This document shows, one piece after another, positions 1 to 10,609 of a stretch of 64,000 nt of DNA. This DNA comes from Stereum hirsutum FP-91666 SS1 (lineage: Eukaryota; Basidiomycota; Agaricomycetes; Russulales; Stereaceae): NCBI RefSeq assembly GCF_000264905.1, contig NW_006763132.1:625755-689754 (forward strand), given 5' to 3'. The notes below the pieces were generated by a model. The model was not told the origin of the DNA. It searched no databases and saw only the letters and a program-made list of their open reading frames with translations. Position 1 is the stretch's first letter; each line of letters opens with the position of its first letter. Both the position numbers and the translations under genes were made by a program.

Positions 1-305
1 TTTTTTCTTTTTCGTCCTTTTCCTTCCTCTCTTCCTCTTCGCGCTTCAACCTCTCTTCCTCCTCCTTCTTCTCTTCGTCAGCCCTGACTCTCGCGCGATC
101 CGCTTCGACCCCTGCGCAGCTCGTCATTCCATGCCTGCACCCTCTTTTTCTGCGCCGCCTTCCATACCTCATCCATCTCCTTCACGGCATCATCTAAGCT
201 GAGGCCAGTACCCGTCAAGATGTTTATCAGAGGTGCATATTCCGGGTCCTTGTGGTTGGGCAGGGTAAAGCTGGTCGGGTCAACGATCGGTAGGGCAGCG
301 CTCAT
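1..305 (-). CDS. 5' end of an unknown charged protein, truncated by the window edge
   Basis: The start codon is at 305 on the minus strand and the gene runs off the left edge. The first ~65 residues read MSAALPIVDPTSFTLPNHKD and onward, then a segment rich in Lys, Glu and Arg. The initial frame meets a stop at 78. A different frame, entered at about 105-120, stays open to the window edge and encodes a highly charged E/K/R-rich, coiled-coil-like stretch. I find no intron of plausible size joining the two frames, so a one-base frameshift (mutation or sequence error) is possible. The type is familiar to me from mushroom genomes as a hypothetical protein, but I cannot name a function. Confidence 0.5.
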
Positions 306-789
306 TTTTTCTTTTCGCCGAAGGTGTGTAGCCTGAGAAAGAAATAGATATATGTGACAAGAAAGTTTGATTAAAAGGCTCTAGACTAGAAGGTAGGCCG
401 ATTAAAGTGCTCTAAGCTATAGAGAGTGCGAAAAAGGGAGAGTCTGAGGACTCTCCGGCTTCAGGCTTCAGGCTTCAGCGGCGAGCAAGAACGAGAGCAG
501 GCGCGAAAAGAGTTGTCACGCCGCTCTCGCTCTCGCGCATCCATAGACCACCCTCTGTCACGACGCTCGTTCCTCGCAACGTCACAGAGTCACATTTAGT
601 TGCCTCGAGGCATGAATTCATCTTGACAGTCATTGGAGTCCAATCGTATCGGCGTTCTCGTTTGTGGCATTATATACTCTAATTCGGGTCTCCTTCTCCA
701 CTTGACACTTTGAAGATCAAGGCCGAATCAATCAGTCAGTTCCGAACAGCCCATTTGACGCGTTGCGTGACTTCGTTCTGACCATCACC
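306..789. other. Divergent intergenic region upstream of the CK2 beta gene
   Basis: This stretch separates the divergent start codons of the truncated gene and the CK2 subunit gene. It contains three consecutive copies of GGCTTCA near 458-478 and a TATATA motif near 671-676. I see no coding potential. Confidence 0.5.
671..676 (+). promoter_or_regulatory. Possible TATA element of the CK2 beta gene
   Basis: A TATATA hexamer lies about 115 bases upstream of the start codon at 790, in otherwise mixed sequence. Position and sequence fit a core promoter element; there is no other support. Confidence 0.3.
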
Positions 790-2014
790 ATGCTCGGCCG
801 TTCAGTGGACGACGTATCGACAGGCTCGGATTCTGACTACTCAAAGTGCGTCCTAATTTATGTTTTGTTGATTTGAACCGAGCTCTAATACAGTTTTATT
901 GCAGCTCGGTACGTTTAGATTGATGACCACTTCATGTAACGTGCTCAGACCGATTGTGGCCCATCATTCGTCCAGTGGATCTCCTGGTTCCTTTCCTCCA
1001 AGGGGAACGAATACTTTTGTGAAGTCGAAGAAGACTACATCCTCGATCGCTTCAACCTCACAGGCCTGAACACCGAAGTCCAAAACTACTCCCAAGCCCT
1101 CGACCTCATCACCGACAACCTCGACGAAGACTTCCAGGATGACCTCCGCTCGGGGCTCGACATCCAGGCCCGCCTCCTCTACGGCCTCATCCACGCACGC
1201 TGGATCCTCACCGCCCGCGGCCTCCAAAAGATGCTCGACAAGTTCAAACGCGCAGACTTCGGCCGCTGTCCGCGCGTGCTCTGTCACTCTCAGCCACTCC
1301 TCCCCCTCGGGTTGACGGACACGCCGTACGAGAGCAGCGTCAAGCTTTATTGCGGCCGCTGCGAGGATATTTATAGTCCGAAGAGCTCGAGGCATGGGAG
1401 TATCGACGGGGCGTACTTTGGCACGAGCTTTCCCCATCTTTTGTTCTTGGTGTATCCGGGACTCATCCCAGGGAAGGGAGGGCCGGGGGTCGGAGGAGGT
1501 GTGGGTGGCGTTCCGGGAGGAGGGGTCAGTGGTGCGAGTGGATCGGCGGCTGGAAATACGAGGGCAGGTAGTACAGCATCGGGTGCAGGTTCGTCGGCGG
1601 CGGCAGCGTATGGCGGCGAGGGCATGGGCATGGGTGTCGATTCAGCGGCGAGGAGACGGGTGAGGGAGGAGATCCAGGAGGGCTCGGGAGATGGTATCGG
1701 TAGTACGGCTGGTGATGCTGTATCGACGGCGGCGGCGGCGTTGAGGGCGGATAGATATCGTCCGAGGATCTTTGGCTTCCAGGTGAACGAAATCGCGAAG
1801 TTGCAGCGATGGCAAGAGGCTGTTAGAGATAGGTGAGTCCTCTCGTTTCATGTCTCCGTGATCTGCTGCCGCGATATTGCACAACTTTCTATTTGCTTCT
1901 GGGAATTGGTATCAACAACGTGCTAGCAGTCCCTGTTACCGTGGATGTCGTGCTGATACTTTCCTTGTGTTCTACAGACAGGTATCCCGACTCGAGGAGT
2001 ACGAGAACACATAG
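790..2014 (+). CDS. CKB1: Casein kinase II regulatory (beta) subunit
   Basis: This is the regulatory subunit of protein kinase CK2; it dimerises through a zinc-binding domain and docks the catalytic subunits. Exons are 790-845, 905-908, 949-1832 and 1978-2014, giving 326 residues. Visible landmarks are the N-terminal block [20 protein letters not shown], the FNLTGL motif, [12 protein letters not shown], and the four-cysteine zinc site CPRVLC...CGRC followed by SPKSSRH and [14 protein letters not shown] Gly/Ala/Ser-rich insertion of roughly 90 residues separates this core from the conserved C-terminal RPRIFGFQV segment, which makes the protein longer than the animal form (~215 residues). The second exon is only four bases; without it the N-terminal Asn-Ser and the downstream frame cannot be joined. 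The identity is secure; the micro-exon is inferred. Confidence 0.93.
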
Positions 2015-2584
2015 ACGAGATACCCTCGTTGACCGTATATAAACCTTCGTTTCTTTCAATGGCGGCACTTTCTCTCGTGCTTTTGGACGTTGCCCTACCT
2101 ATATTCTCCTCTCTCCTCACTCTTCTCTCTCTTGCTTCTGTGTTCTATTTGTATCGGGCGTCTGTCCTATCTGCTGGACGTCGAAATATTGTTGTGGTTC
2201 TAAGCGAGGGTGGTGGTTGTTACTTATACTTGATTGAGCGAGAATGTATGTGCGCTTCCTATCGTCCTTTTCAGCTCCTTCCACTCTTATTTCCCTCTCT
2301 TGGAGTTACGGTGGCGCAGAGGTCATTTCGAGTTTTTCCCTTATTTGTAGGGCCGCCGTAAAAACTCGCAGGACCCAAAATATAACCTGGTATCAAATTC
2401 ACAAGCAGCCTGCAGAGATACACGAACGAGGAGTGCTTGAAGCTTAAGTATACTGTCGAAGTAATATCCTCTCTGGTATATACGACCACATATCCAAGCA
2501 CCTATTATTCCTTAACGGCATCAACTGGGATGGGGCATCCGACGACCTCAGCAAGCGTCTCATTCCCATACGCACAACTGATAT
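2015..2584. other. Convergent 3' intergenic region
   Basis: This lies between the stop codons of the CK2 subunit gene (+) and the small secreted-protein gene (-). It is T-rich near 2090-2160 and probably holds both 3' untranslated regions. I see no further gene. Confidence 0.5.
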
Positions 2585-3273
2585 TTATGTCGCGGTAAAA
2601 GACAATTCAGAGCCGCTGATTCCTGATGTCCCCGCGAATACGGTCTGTCGTGTCATAGTGTCAGATAATATAAAACCCATCGAGGTCAACGAAGTGTGGC
2701 GAGTAAGTATGGAGGGAGGGAAGGGTACGTACGGGCGACAGGAGGAACGTCCCGTCTGGACTAATGTCCACGACCGTACATCCTCGCACCGTCGAGTCAT
2801 CCTTGATCGGCTCTGCCATGTCGAATAACTTTATGGTCGCACCGCAGGAGATGTCCGCCTATCATTGCAAGCCCCAGGGTACCAGCATCGACGCCGCGTC
2901 AATAAAATTTGTCCGGCAGAGCTTGGTGAGCGAGGAAGAGGAGGAGAGTTGACTGACCGCTGGGATGGCGCAGTATAACCCGAACTCGAGAGCACCGTAG
3001 GTGAAGGTGTATTGGACGGTCGCGAGATCGGGATTCGTGGTGCAATATGTCTGCATGCCACAACCCAGTTGTTCTCAGTCAGCTTTGCTGTAATTGTTGA
3101 CTGGAAGAGACGGTGGGTCGGAAAAGGGTGGTCCGAGGGGAACTTACAGAGGATGATTCGGTCAAGTTGAACTCCGACGCATTGGCGATGATGTTGAATT
3201 GAGCGGAGGCGTGCTACTGATGAGCCGTCAGGGCCACAGTGGCGAGAAGTATGCTTGCGAACGGGGATCTCAT
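2585..3273 (-). pseudogene. Small secreted protein gene with an in-frame stop in the signal peptide
   Basis: Four exons (3148-3273, 2958-3050, 2733-2858, 2585-2644) keep a single frame across three introns with good GT-AG ends, for 134 codons before the stop. The N-terminus MRSPFASILLATVALTAHQ is a typical hydrophobic signal sequence, followed by His-Ala-Ser-Ala-Gln, a good cleavage context. Between them, codon 20 is TAG. The rest reads as a small extracellular-type protein with several cysteines (TYCTTNPDL, LYCAIPA, ADISCGATIK, VRGCTVVDIS). I do not recognise the family. A CAG-to-TAG change would explain the stop; alternatives are a sequence error or stop readthrough. A TATA-like motif sits 59 bases upstream. 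Everything except the stop looks intact, so loss of function, if real, is recent. Confidence 0.6.
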
Positions 3274-3331
3274 GATAAGTATTGTGAAGAACTGGCAAGT
3301 GCCTGGGAAGGAGTAGGACAAGGAGGGTTGA

Positions 3332-3338
3332 TTTTATA
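3332..3338 (-). promoter_or_regulatory. TATA box of the small secreted-protein gene
   Basis: TATAAAA on the minus strand begins 65 bases upstream of the start codon at 3273, a normal spacing for a fungal core promoter. Its retention agrees with a recently disabled or still expressed gene. Confidence 0.45.
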
Positions 3339-4269
3339 GAGCTTGGGACCGACCCGGCGTAGAGAGACCGCACGGAAGCGAAGACTCCCCTGAGAGACTC
3401 TGGATGAGTAGACCTGACTTGTCTTGAGCACGAGAATCAGCATGAGCACGAGGTAAACTGAGGAGGCATCGCGGGGAGGTAGTGGTCGATTATAACAGTA
3501 TCTCAGGCCCATTACGGCTGAGAACCTGGATTCATTGGGTAGACCATCGCCCTGGTCAGGCGTGAGTATATTAAATTTATATGATTCGGAAGATGACCAC
3601 AGTGGGTGCGTACTAGGCTTCGTAGGGAAGAAACGTGGAGGCATTGTGGGTTTACATCGGGTACGGCCAGCCAGGAGCTATTAGAGAGACCACAAAAATG
3701 ACTCTGGGAAGAGTTTCTCACTCATCTCATAGTCGGGCAAGTAGAGCGATACTACGTTGGCGCTTGCTATCCACTGCCAGAAAACCTGAGCTGAGATGGT
3801 GTGGCTACTCAGACTCCGGAGTCTAGACCGATGCAGAACATAGTATGTTGAAAAACACATGTAGACGCGTCGCACACGCTGAACCTCTTGAGCCAATACT
3901 TTCTGAGCGGCTTGTAAGTCCATTCAGTCCAGTATAATAGCAGTCTGCCCAAGCTGGAATAAATTTCCTCGAGAAGAGAGGTATTCGGGAGGAGTCGGAA
4001 GGGCCGAGCTGAGCTAGCGCCGAGGCAGAGTTACTTATAGGATCTTATCAGACAAAGATATTTGTGCGGGGATCCTTTTATCTAATCAGATGACCAGGAT
4101 TCCTCAGCTTTCCCCTCACTCGCCAAACCATCCCCCTCCGCCTCCTCCACCACCACCACCACCACCGCTTCGGCTTCCGACTGTAACTATTCTTCGCTCT
4201 CGTCGGCCCTCACAGCTACTTTCTCTTGATTCTCTTTGTGATCAACTAGCTTTCTGGATATCCACCGCT
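3339..4269. other. Divergent intergenic region
   Basis: This lies between the start codons of the secreted-protein gene (-) and the glutaredoxin gene (+). Short overlapping ORFs occur on both strands but none shows a recognisable protein or conserved splice pattern. A proline-codon run (CCN repeats near 4132-4167) precedes the glutaredoxin start. Confidence 0.4.
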
Positions 4270-5158
4270 ATGTCGACTGCACCATCCAACTTTCATGAGA
4301 TCAGCTCGCCAGAGCAATTTCAGGAGATTCTCTCCGCCGATCTCAGTCGAATTTCGTTGCTCAACTTCTGGGCACCATGGGCGGAGCCATGTACGCAGAT
4401 GAACGAGGTTGTGTTGGAGCTGGCGAGGAAGTATCCTCAGTTGTTGGTGCTGCAGGTTGAGGCAGAGTCACAGGCCGATATCTCGGAGAGTTTTGAGATA
4501 GAGGCCGTTCCATCGTTTATTATATTGAGGGTGGGTTTCTTCGATTCTTGGGGAGCTATTATCTCACCCAGTGACCTTCTATAAATCCTCCTTTTAATCA
4601 CAGGGTCACACCCTCCTTGGCCGTATATCCGGCGCCGACGCCGCCACGCTCACATCCACCATCGCCACACACCTCCGTCCCGCCTCTGTCCCTCTCTCCA
4701 ACACAAATCAATCGCCGGCCGCAGCATCTTACTCGCCAGAAAAAGTTGAATCTCAAGAAGAGCTTCACGCCCGCCTGACGGGTCTCATGAACCAGAGCAA
4801 GATCGTCCTGTTCATGAAGGGAAACCCAGAGGTACCGAGGTGTGGTTTCTCGAGAAAGGTTGTGGGAATCCTGCGGGATCAGGGTGTGCAGTATTCGAGT
4901 TTCGATATCTTGAGCGATGAGAGCGTCAGGTCCGGTGAGTGAATTTTCATGTCTTTCCGATGCCCGATGTAAGTGTGTGTGGCGAAGTTTGCTGATTCAT
5001 GTGACGATGACGCGATGTGGCGTAATGCAGGCTTGAAGGAACTCAACAACTGGCCGACGTTCCCGCAGCTTATCATCAACGGCGAGTTCGTCGGAGGTCT
5101 CGACATTGTGCAGGAGATGGTCGAGAACGGAGAGCTGAAGGAGATGTTGTCGCAGTGA
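4270..5158 (+). CDS. GRX4: Monothiol glutaredoxin, Grx3/Grx4 type (thioredoxin-like plus CGFS glutaredoxin domain)
   Basis: Exons 4270-4530, 4604-4934 and 5031-5158 give 239 residues. The N-terminal thioredoxin-like domain (about 5-95) contains [15 protein letters not shown], where the usual CxxC is reduced to a single Cys as in Grx3/4 proteins. A Ser/Pro linker follows, then the glutaredoxin domain (about 135-239) with [16 protein letters not shown], carrying the CGFS active site that binds a bridging [2Fe-2S] cluster with glutathione, then [17 protein letters not shown]. Known family roles are cytosolic iron-sulfur trafficking and iron sensing. The frame is open upstream to an ATG at 4090 that would add 60 residues including a polyproline run. 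I chose 4270 because it matches the family N-terminus; the extension may be 5' leader. Confidence 0.92.
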
Positions 5159-5353
5159 GCGCTGGGCTCGTTTAGGCCGCCGTTTTTCTTGATATTCGAG
5201 ATAGATGTTTTGTTTCTGAGGTATGCGCTGGGGTTCGATTTCATGTACTAGCCAGTGTGTTTTCTGCTCTTTGATTATCGTTATTTCGCTGTCTCGCTCC
5301 ACCTGAGACGTGACCCTTCGCAGACACTTCAAGTCTTCCACTCATCGCGTGAA

Positions 5354-7133
5354 TTATTTGTACATTCTGAGATCCCTCGAGACCGTCACCTCCTCTGACT
5401 CGCCCTCTCCCTCACCATTGCCCCTCTTCTTAGTTCTCTCGACCTGAAACTTCAAATAATAACCTGAAATCTCATACCCTTCCGGACCCGCAATCGCAAC
5501 AGCCTCAAGTCGTGGACATTTTCTAGCCATCCTCTCCACAAAGACGCTTAATGCCTCCCTCGCATCTTCCAGTTCGTCGCTACAGAAATAGTCCTCGTAC
5601 TCCCCTCCGTCTTCCTCTCCATAATCATCGTAGGAGGGGCCGAAGCGCACGGGGAGAGAGGGTGCTGTATCACAGAGGGGGAAGGTGGAGTAGCCGAAAG
5701 AGATCAGGTGGGAGAGGTTACGGGTAGAGCTGAGGATGGTGTCCCAGAGAACGGACTGTGAGGGTGTAGAAGTCTTATAAGCAAGGGTGCACGCGTTAGT
5801 AAGAGGAGAGAAGTAGAGACCAACCTGAGTTACATTCGTACTCTCATCGGCCACCTCCCGTTCCCGCTCAATATAGAGGTCTTCACATGGAGGTAAATTT
5901 TCCAGAATAAATGGCAAGACTCTCCCTGTGTCCTGCAGAATCGTGAAGCTGATGCTCTTCAGAATCCACCCCGGATCACCGCTGATGTCCGTTGACTCCG
6001 TCGCTTCATGGCCACGGACCGTCGCAGCCAAATTGTTGAATGAGTGAGATGATTGAGAATGCCCGCGTTTTGAAAGCTTGACCGAAAAGACATAAAATCC
6101 TCTCTCCATGCCATTACCCATCTTCACTGACTTTCTATACAGCTCCCTAAGACACGGGATACTACCCAATGCAAGCTCATGCTTCAAACCATACCCGTCA
6201 AGATGAATGGCCTTCAAACTTGGATGACGATCGAAGAATCCGCCACATCCACTCGCGAATGTATCATCTACGTCGCGGACAGTGAGTTCGCTGATCGAAC
6301 CGAATGTAAGATCGATCCAGGCGGAGGATGTGAAGTATTCGACTTGCAGTGCGTACACGTGTGGGCCTGGCAGCGAGGACTCGGGCGAACGTTGACAAAG
6401 AGCGTTCAGAACGCCGCCTGGGAAAGGAGGAAGTCCTCTGTCGAGCTTCAGTCCCTGAACGTGAATTCTCCCGAACGACGTCCTCGCGCAGAAGTCGATA
6501 GGTAGATCGTTCAGTTGGCGAAAGTTCTCGAGCGTGACGCGGTCGAGAGTGGGATGGTTATTTATTGCGTTGACGACGGATTCTTGCAGTGACACGTCTG
6601 TGTTTTGGATGTCTAATGTAAGGAGATTTGGAGTGCAGGCGAGGATGGAGCAAAGGAGATGGTCGAGGAGGGTATAGGACTCTGTGGAGAGACGATACAT
6701 GGAATTTGGTAAGACTCGGACGTAGCGGTCGAATGAGTTCTTCCAGCTGAAGTCCGCCGAGCGGTGGGTATCGCGGATAAGTATATGTCTAATAAGTAAA
6801 CATTGATAGCATCAGTATATATGTACATTGCAGCAATAAGGTTGAATTCTACTTTATAAGCGCGAGCACTTTGTCGTCCTTGAGGACCGAGTTCGTGAGG
6901 AGCGCACATCGCGACTCTAGCTCTTCTCGTTCGAGATTTATAACCACAGTCTCGTACAGGCTAGAGTAGTAGACGCTCCGAAACCGTTTGTTTGTCGCGC
7001 AAAGACTTCGAAGGGAAGGATCGAGCTGGACGAGGGGTTCTTGCGGTGGGCCATTAAGTGTGAAAAAGGAGAATGGGGGAAGATGGCCCTGGATGGCCAG
7101 CAGGGTTTCGTTCGGGAGTGAAAGCATAGACAT
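5354..7133 (-). CDS. F-box-like protein, basidiomycete type
   Basis: Two exons (6853-7133 and 5354-6788) join in frame across a 64-base intron to give 571 residues. The N-terminus MSMLSLPNETLLAIQGHLPP resembles the start of an F-box (LPxExLxxIxxHL). The following CATNKRFRSVYYSSLYETVV resembles the strand-and-helix pattern that continues such domains. The rest looks like irregular leucine-rich repeats (LLTLDIQNTDVSL, LKAIHLDGYGLKH, ISELTVRDVDD). Proteins of this layout usually recruit substrates to SCF ubiquitin ligases, and mushrooms carry very many of them. A stretch of 69 bases near 5776-5844 has intron-like ends and a length divisible by three, so it could be spliced out. The assignment rests on pattern only. 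Confidence 0.65.
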
Positions 7134-7752
7134 TTTTATGGTGAGTTGGAAACAAAATAGAGCCTTGGGTCATGAACGGGAGCGAGTACTAGATACGAAG
7201 TAGACAGGTGGGATTTATATCCGCAGGACGCGTACGGCTAACGAACGCCGATGTTGTCTCATTCGAGTCAATGAGACTGGTGTGCGAGAATCGCCTCTCA
7301 GATTGCAAGCATGTGCGAAATTAGTTTAAAGCGTGCAGAGAATCCTAGCGACGAGAGGCACCATCTACCTTGAAAAGACTGGCGAAATCATACACTGGTG
7401 GCGTCCGAGTCCGAGTCAGAGCACCACTAAAGCCACCGTATTGACTCGGCCGTTTACGGCGCCACCGGTACGGTATTTGAACTTACGTAACGTTTGATTG
7501 TTCACCGTGCCAATGGCGCCCATTTGAGTTCAAGTTCTATGCTTCCACCACCACCGAGATGTGCGACGTCTGGACGACATCTGAACTAGCACTAGAGAGT
7601 ACACGTCTTACTTGGGCGCTGTAAGTAACTGCGGACTGGGCGATTCACCCACTTAATCTGGCTTACCTAAAGGTCTCACCCTTGCCAAGGGTGAGACCAT
7701 CACGAAGTCCCTCCCTGCGCTCCTATCTAACTCTTGACTTCAGACCATCATC
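7134..7752. other. Divergent intergenic region
   Basis: Promoter space between the F-box-like gene (-) and the first HicA-like paralogue (+). It contains a short GTCCGA repeat near 7407-7420 and an AT-rich TTTATAT motif near 7213. No gene is visible. Confidence 0.4.
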
Positions 7753-10261
7753 ATGGCAGAACCAGAACCTGATGGAAATGAAGGACTGCCTGAGCGTGGC
7801 TCTCGATTCATCACCCAGAGAGAGATAGATCCTCGTCTACTTGAGACCCTTCTCGCTCAAGCACAGTCTAAATTTCCAGAAAAGTTGGACGCCATTGTGC
7901 GAAAGTATGGAGCTTTCGAGTACGAAACTTCCGACGACGGTCTGGTAAGTTTTACTCGGACCTTCCTCAAATATATTCCTGATACTCATCACATCTTGCA
8001 GGAGGTACTGGATATCGTTCCCCCTACGGATTATATCGAACATAATGACCATCAGGAGATGGAACGTTGGGCGTCCGGCGACGTGGGTGCGCTGAATTTC
8101 TTCGTACATTCTGAGTTTCCGCCTTTGATCATGACGACGTTTCACGAATTGCAGGCATTGACCGCGCAAGGTTCCCATTGTCCAGCGACGCCCTACTTCG
8201 TATCGCCGAAGGTCAACTGGCGAGCGTGCAAACAGAGTGGGACCAGATGCGCAATGACCCCGAGTATCTCGTCAATCTCATAACAGACTACGCATCTTTT
8301 TGCGTGGAGGCCACAATTCCGGACCAGCGCTCGGGAGAGACATATTCTCCAGAACAACTCCTCCGGAGCGCCAATTTCGTCTCCCACCGGTTCCGCTACT
8401 CCGTCCATAACCATCTGTTGATCGTCGGGACGTGGTCTCTCATCGTGACTTATCTACGGGACGTGCAGAAGTTGGATAACGAAGTGGGTCGCTTTGGAGA
8501 TCGCACGAGACGCGGGTTCATCATGAGTCAAGTACGTCTCGATTCCTGCGTTGATAATATAGAGTAGATCGGCATCTCACGCGGACTTCCTCATACGCTC
8601 TGCAGGTGAAACAGCTCTTGGACCAACACCAAGATACATTATTCAAGATATTTCGCACTTCCGTCTTAGCGGATGTTCCCTCCATCCGCAAGAATGTCAA
8701 ACGAGAGACCGTATGTCTACCACGATGTTTATTGCCCCGTTTGCACCATGTGTTTCTAATATCCTCGATTGACAGAACCACGCTGGGTTTGCTGGGGCCC
8801 AAATAATACATGAAGCCATTCCTGAAGAGGCCAAGATCCTTCTTCCTCAGGAGTCACTACACGGCGCGCTCTACAGGATGCAACTTATGGCTGAGTTGAG
8901 ACGAAACAAGTTCCACGTTATGCACGATATCACGACCAACCTCAATTCAGCGACAGCAGAGGAGAAGGCTATATTCACGCCTCGTATGATGGATGCGTGG
9001 CTAGACCTCGCCGAATTATCCGTCAGTGTCTAAGCATATCTATATCTCTTCAACTCCAAAATTAACATTGGTTACATTGGTTAGGATTTGATCGTGATGC
9101 TCGGCGAAGATGGCGAAGACTGGGAGCGTACACCGCACGATCCAAGATATCTGGCCCATGCTCGTGGAGCTCAGCTATCACAGAAGATCTTCGAGGATGC
9201 GACGATTGAGAAGCACGTCAAGTCCATCGAGTCCCTTCGTTCTGAAGCGAAAGTCAAGAAGATATGGGAGGAAATTGACAAGATTTCCAAGAAGCGCAAC
9301 AAAACTACCATTGAAAAAGTATTCGTTCTCTTTTCACAGCATAATCCGGGTTTTTGACACGCACGCTACAGGTGGTAGCATTTACAGACATGAAGCCCTC
9401 GTGGACGCACAGACCATTAGCTCTGCCGTCTGCAGCAGCTTCGCCAACCTCTTCGACTCCCCTTCAACTGCCGCCCGTACCTGAAGGAGCAACGGCTGTG
9501 GATGGGCAAGAGGATGACTCTCGTGCCGAAGGATCTTCTGGGCAATCCTCAACGCTGCCGCCGGTAGACGACAACTATGCACCCCCGAGGCCGTACACGG
9601 ACCAACAGCACATCCGTAGCAACGACTCCGAGCTACCCACGATGACGAGTTCTATCAAGAAGTCCAAGGTCAAGACTAGGGGAACAACGCAGCCGACCTC
9701 ACAACCGACAGCTGCAGTGCGTGCTCAAATCGACGACACATCTAGCAAACCTCTATACCATGTGAAGAAGAAGGTATACGAGACTCTTGAGCAGCTCCTT
9801 GTCCGAACAGAGCGCACGATGGTTTGGGACGAGCTGGAATATGTGAGTTTCTACCTTCCTCTCGAATACGAATTGTGGAGTACGATCTCAAAGTGTTGCT
9901 GCGCGTAGGCTCTCATTGCTCTCGGATTTTCTAAAGTGCCTAATTGTGGATCTGAGAGAAAGTTCGGGGCACCATGTCAGTTTCTAGACATTTCAATCAG
10001 TGAATAACCAGTTGACCTCCTTTGACATACAACAGCCGGTCGTGATCGTCCCTTTTGCATACATCAGTGCGCCACGCCCCCCGCGTTGTGATCTCACTTC
10101 CCCTTAAATTGACTTTATATTTGATTTCTTTTAGACCTCATCGACCCGGGAATTCTTCGGAAGAGATGCCGAGGCGTAAAGTGATGCGCCTTGGGAAGCA
10201 ATTGAAGACATTGTATGGTTGGGACATAAGCTTCTTCGAGATTCAAAGGGATAGAGACTGA
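7753..10261 (+). CDS. Uncharacterised protein with HicA-like C-terminal domain, tandem copy A
   Basis: Ten exons (7753-7944, 8002-8086, 8155-8531, 8606-8710, 8776-9021, 9085-9318, 9372-9842, 9909-9975, 10036-10066, 10135-10261) splice in frame to 644 residues. Residues 1-430 form a mostly helical region I cannot assign to any family (KLDAIVRKYGAFEYETSDDG, EMERWASGD, RNDPEYLVNLITDYASFCVE, DATIEKHVKSIESLRSE). A Pro/Ser/Thr-rich linker follows. The last ~95 residues (from VYETLEQLLV) run W-E-L-EY, LGFSKVPNCGSERKFGAP, CIHQPHRPGNSSEE, LGKQLKTLYGW. This Gly-Phe, Gly-Ser, Phe-x-x-Pro, His-x-Pro-His order resembles the HicA/YcfA double-stranded-RNA-binding-like fold, which in bacteria can be an mRNA interferase; that likeness is my inference. 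The next gene is a paralogue with the same exon junctions. Confidence 0.75.
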
Positions 10262-10609
10262 GCTGAAGGCACTAATTATGGGTACTGTAGGTACACAACT
10301 CTGGTCCGATTTCTACTGACGCTAATCGTCGTACTTTGTAGGGTTTTGTACTATCGCCCGATGGATTCGTTAGTATCACTGTACAAATACTGTAACAAGC
10401 TCGTCGGAATTTCCTTCAGTCGAAAGTGTGGCGTATGCCGTCCCGGCGCCGGGCGTGTGGCACTTGTCAGCTTATGTAACCATTTTTGACCTTGTTCGTC
10501 AAAACGACACCGACACATTCAACGACGACACCACGGACGTGTTTCTCCACACCTCGCCGCTGGGGCCATCCAGGATCTCTTTTACTGCATATTCTCTTCA
10601 GTTATAATT
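10262..10609. other. Intergenic region between tandem paralogues
   Basis: This short spacer holds the 3' end of copy A and the promoter of copy B. It contains the 12-base perfect palindrome CCCGGCGCCGGG at 10442-10453. No gene is visible. Confidence 0.4.
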
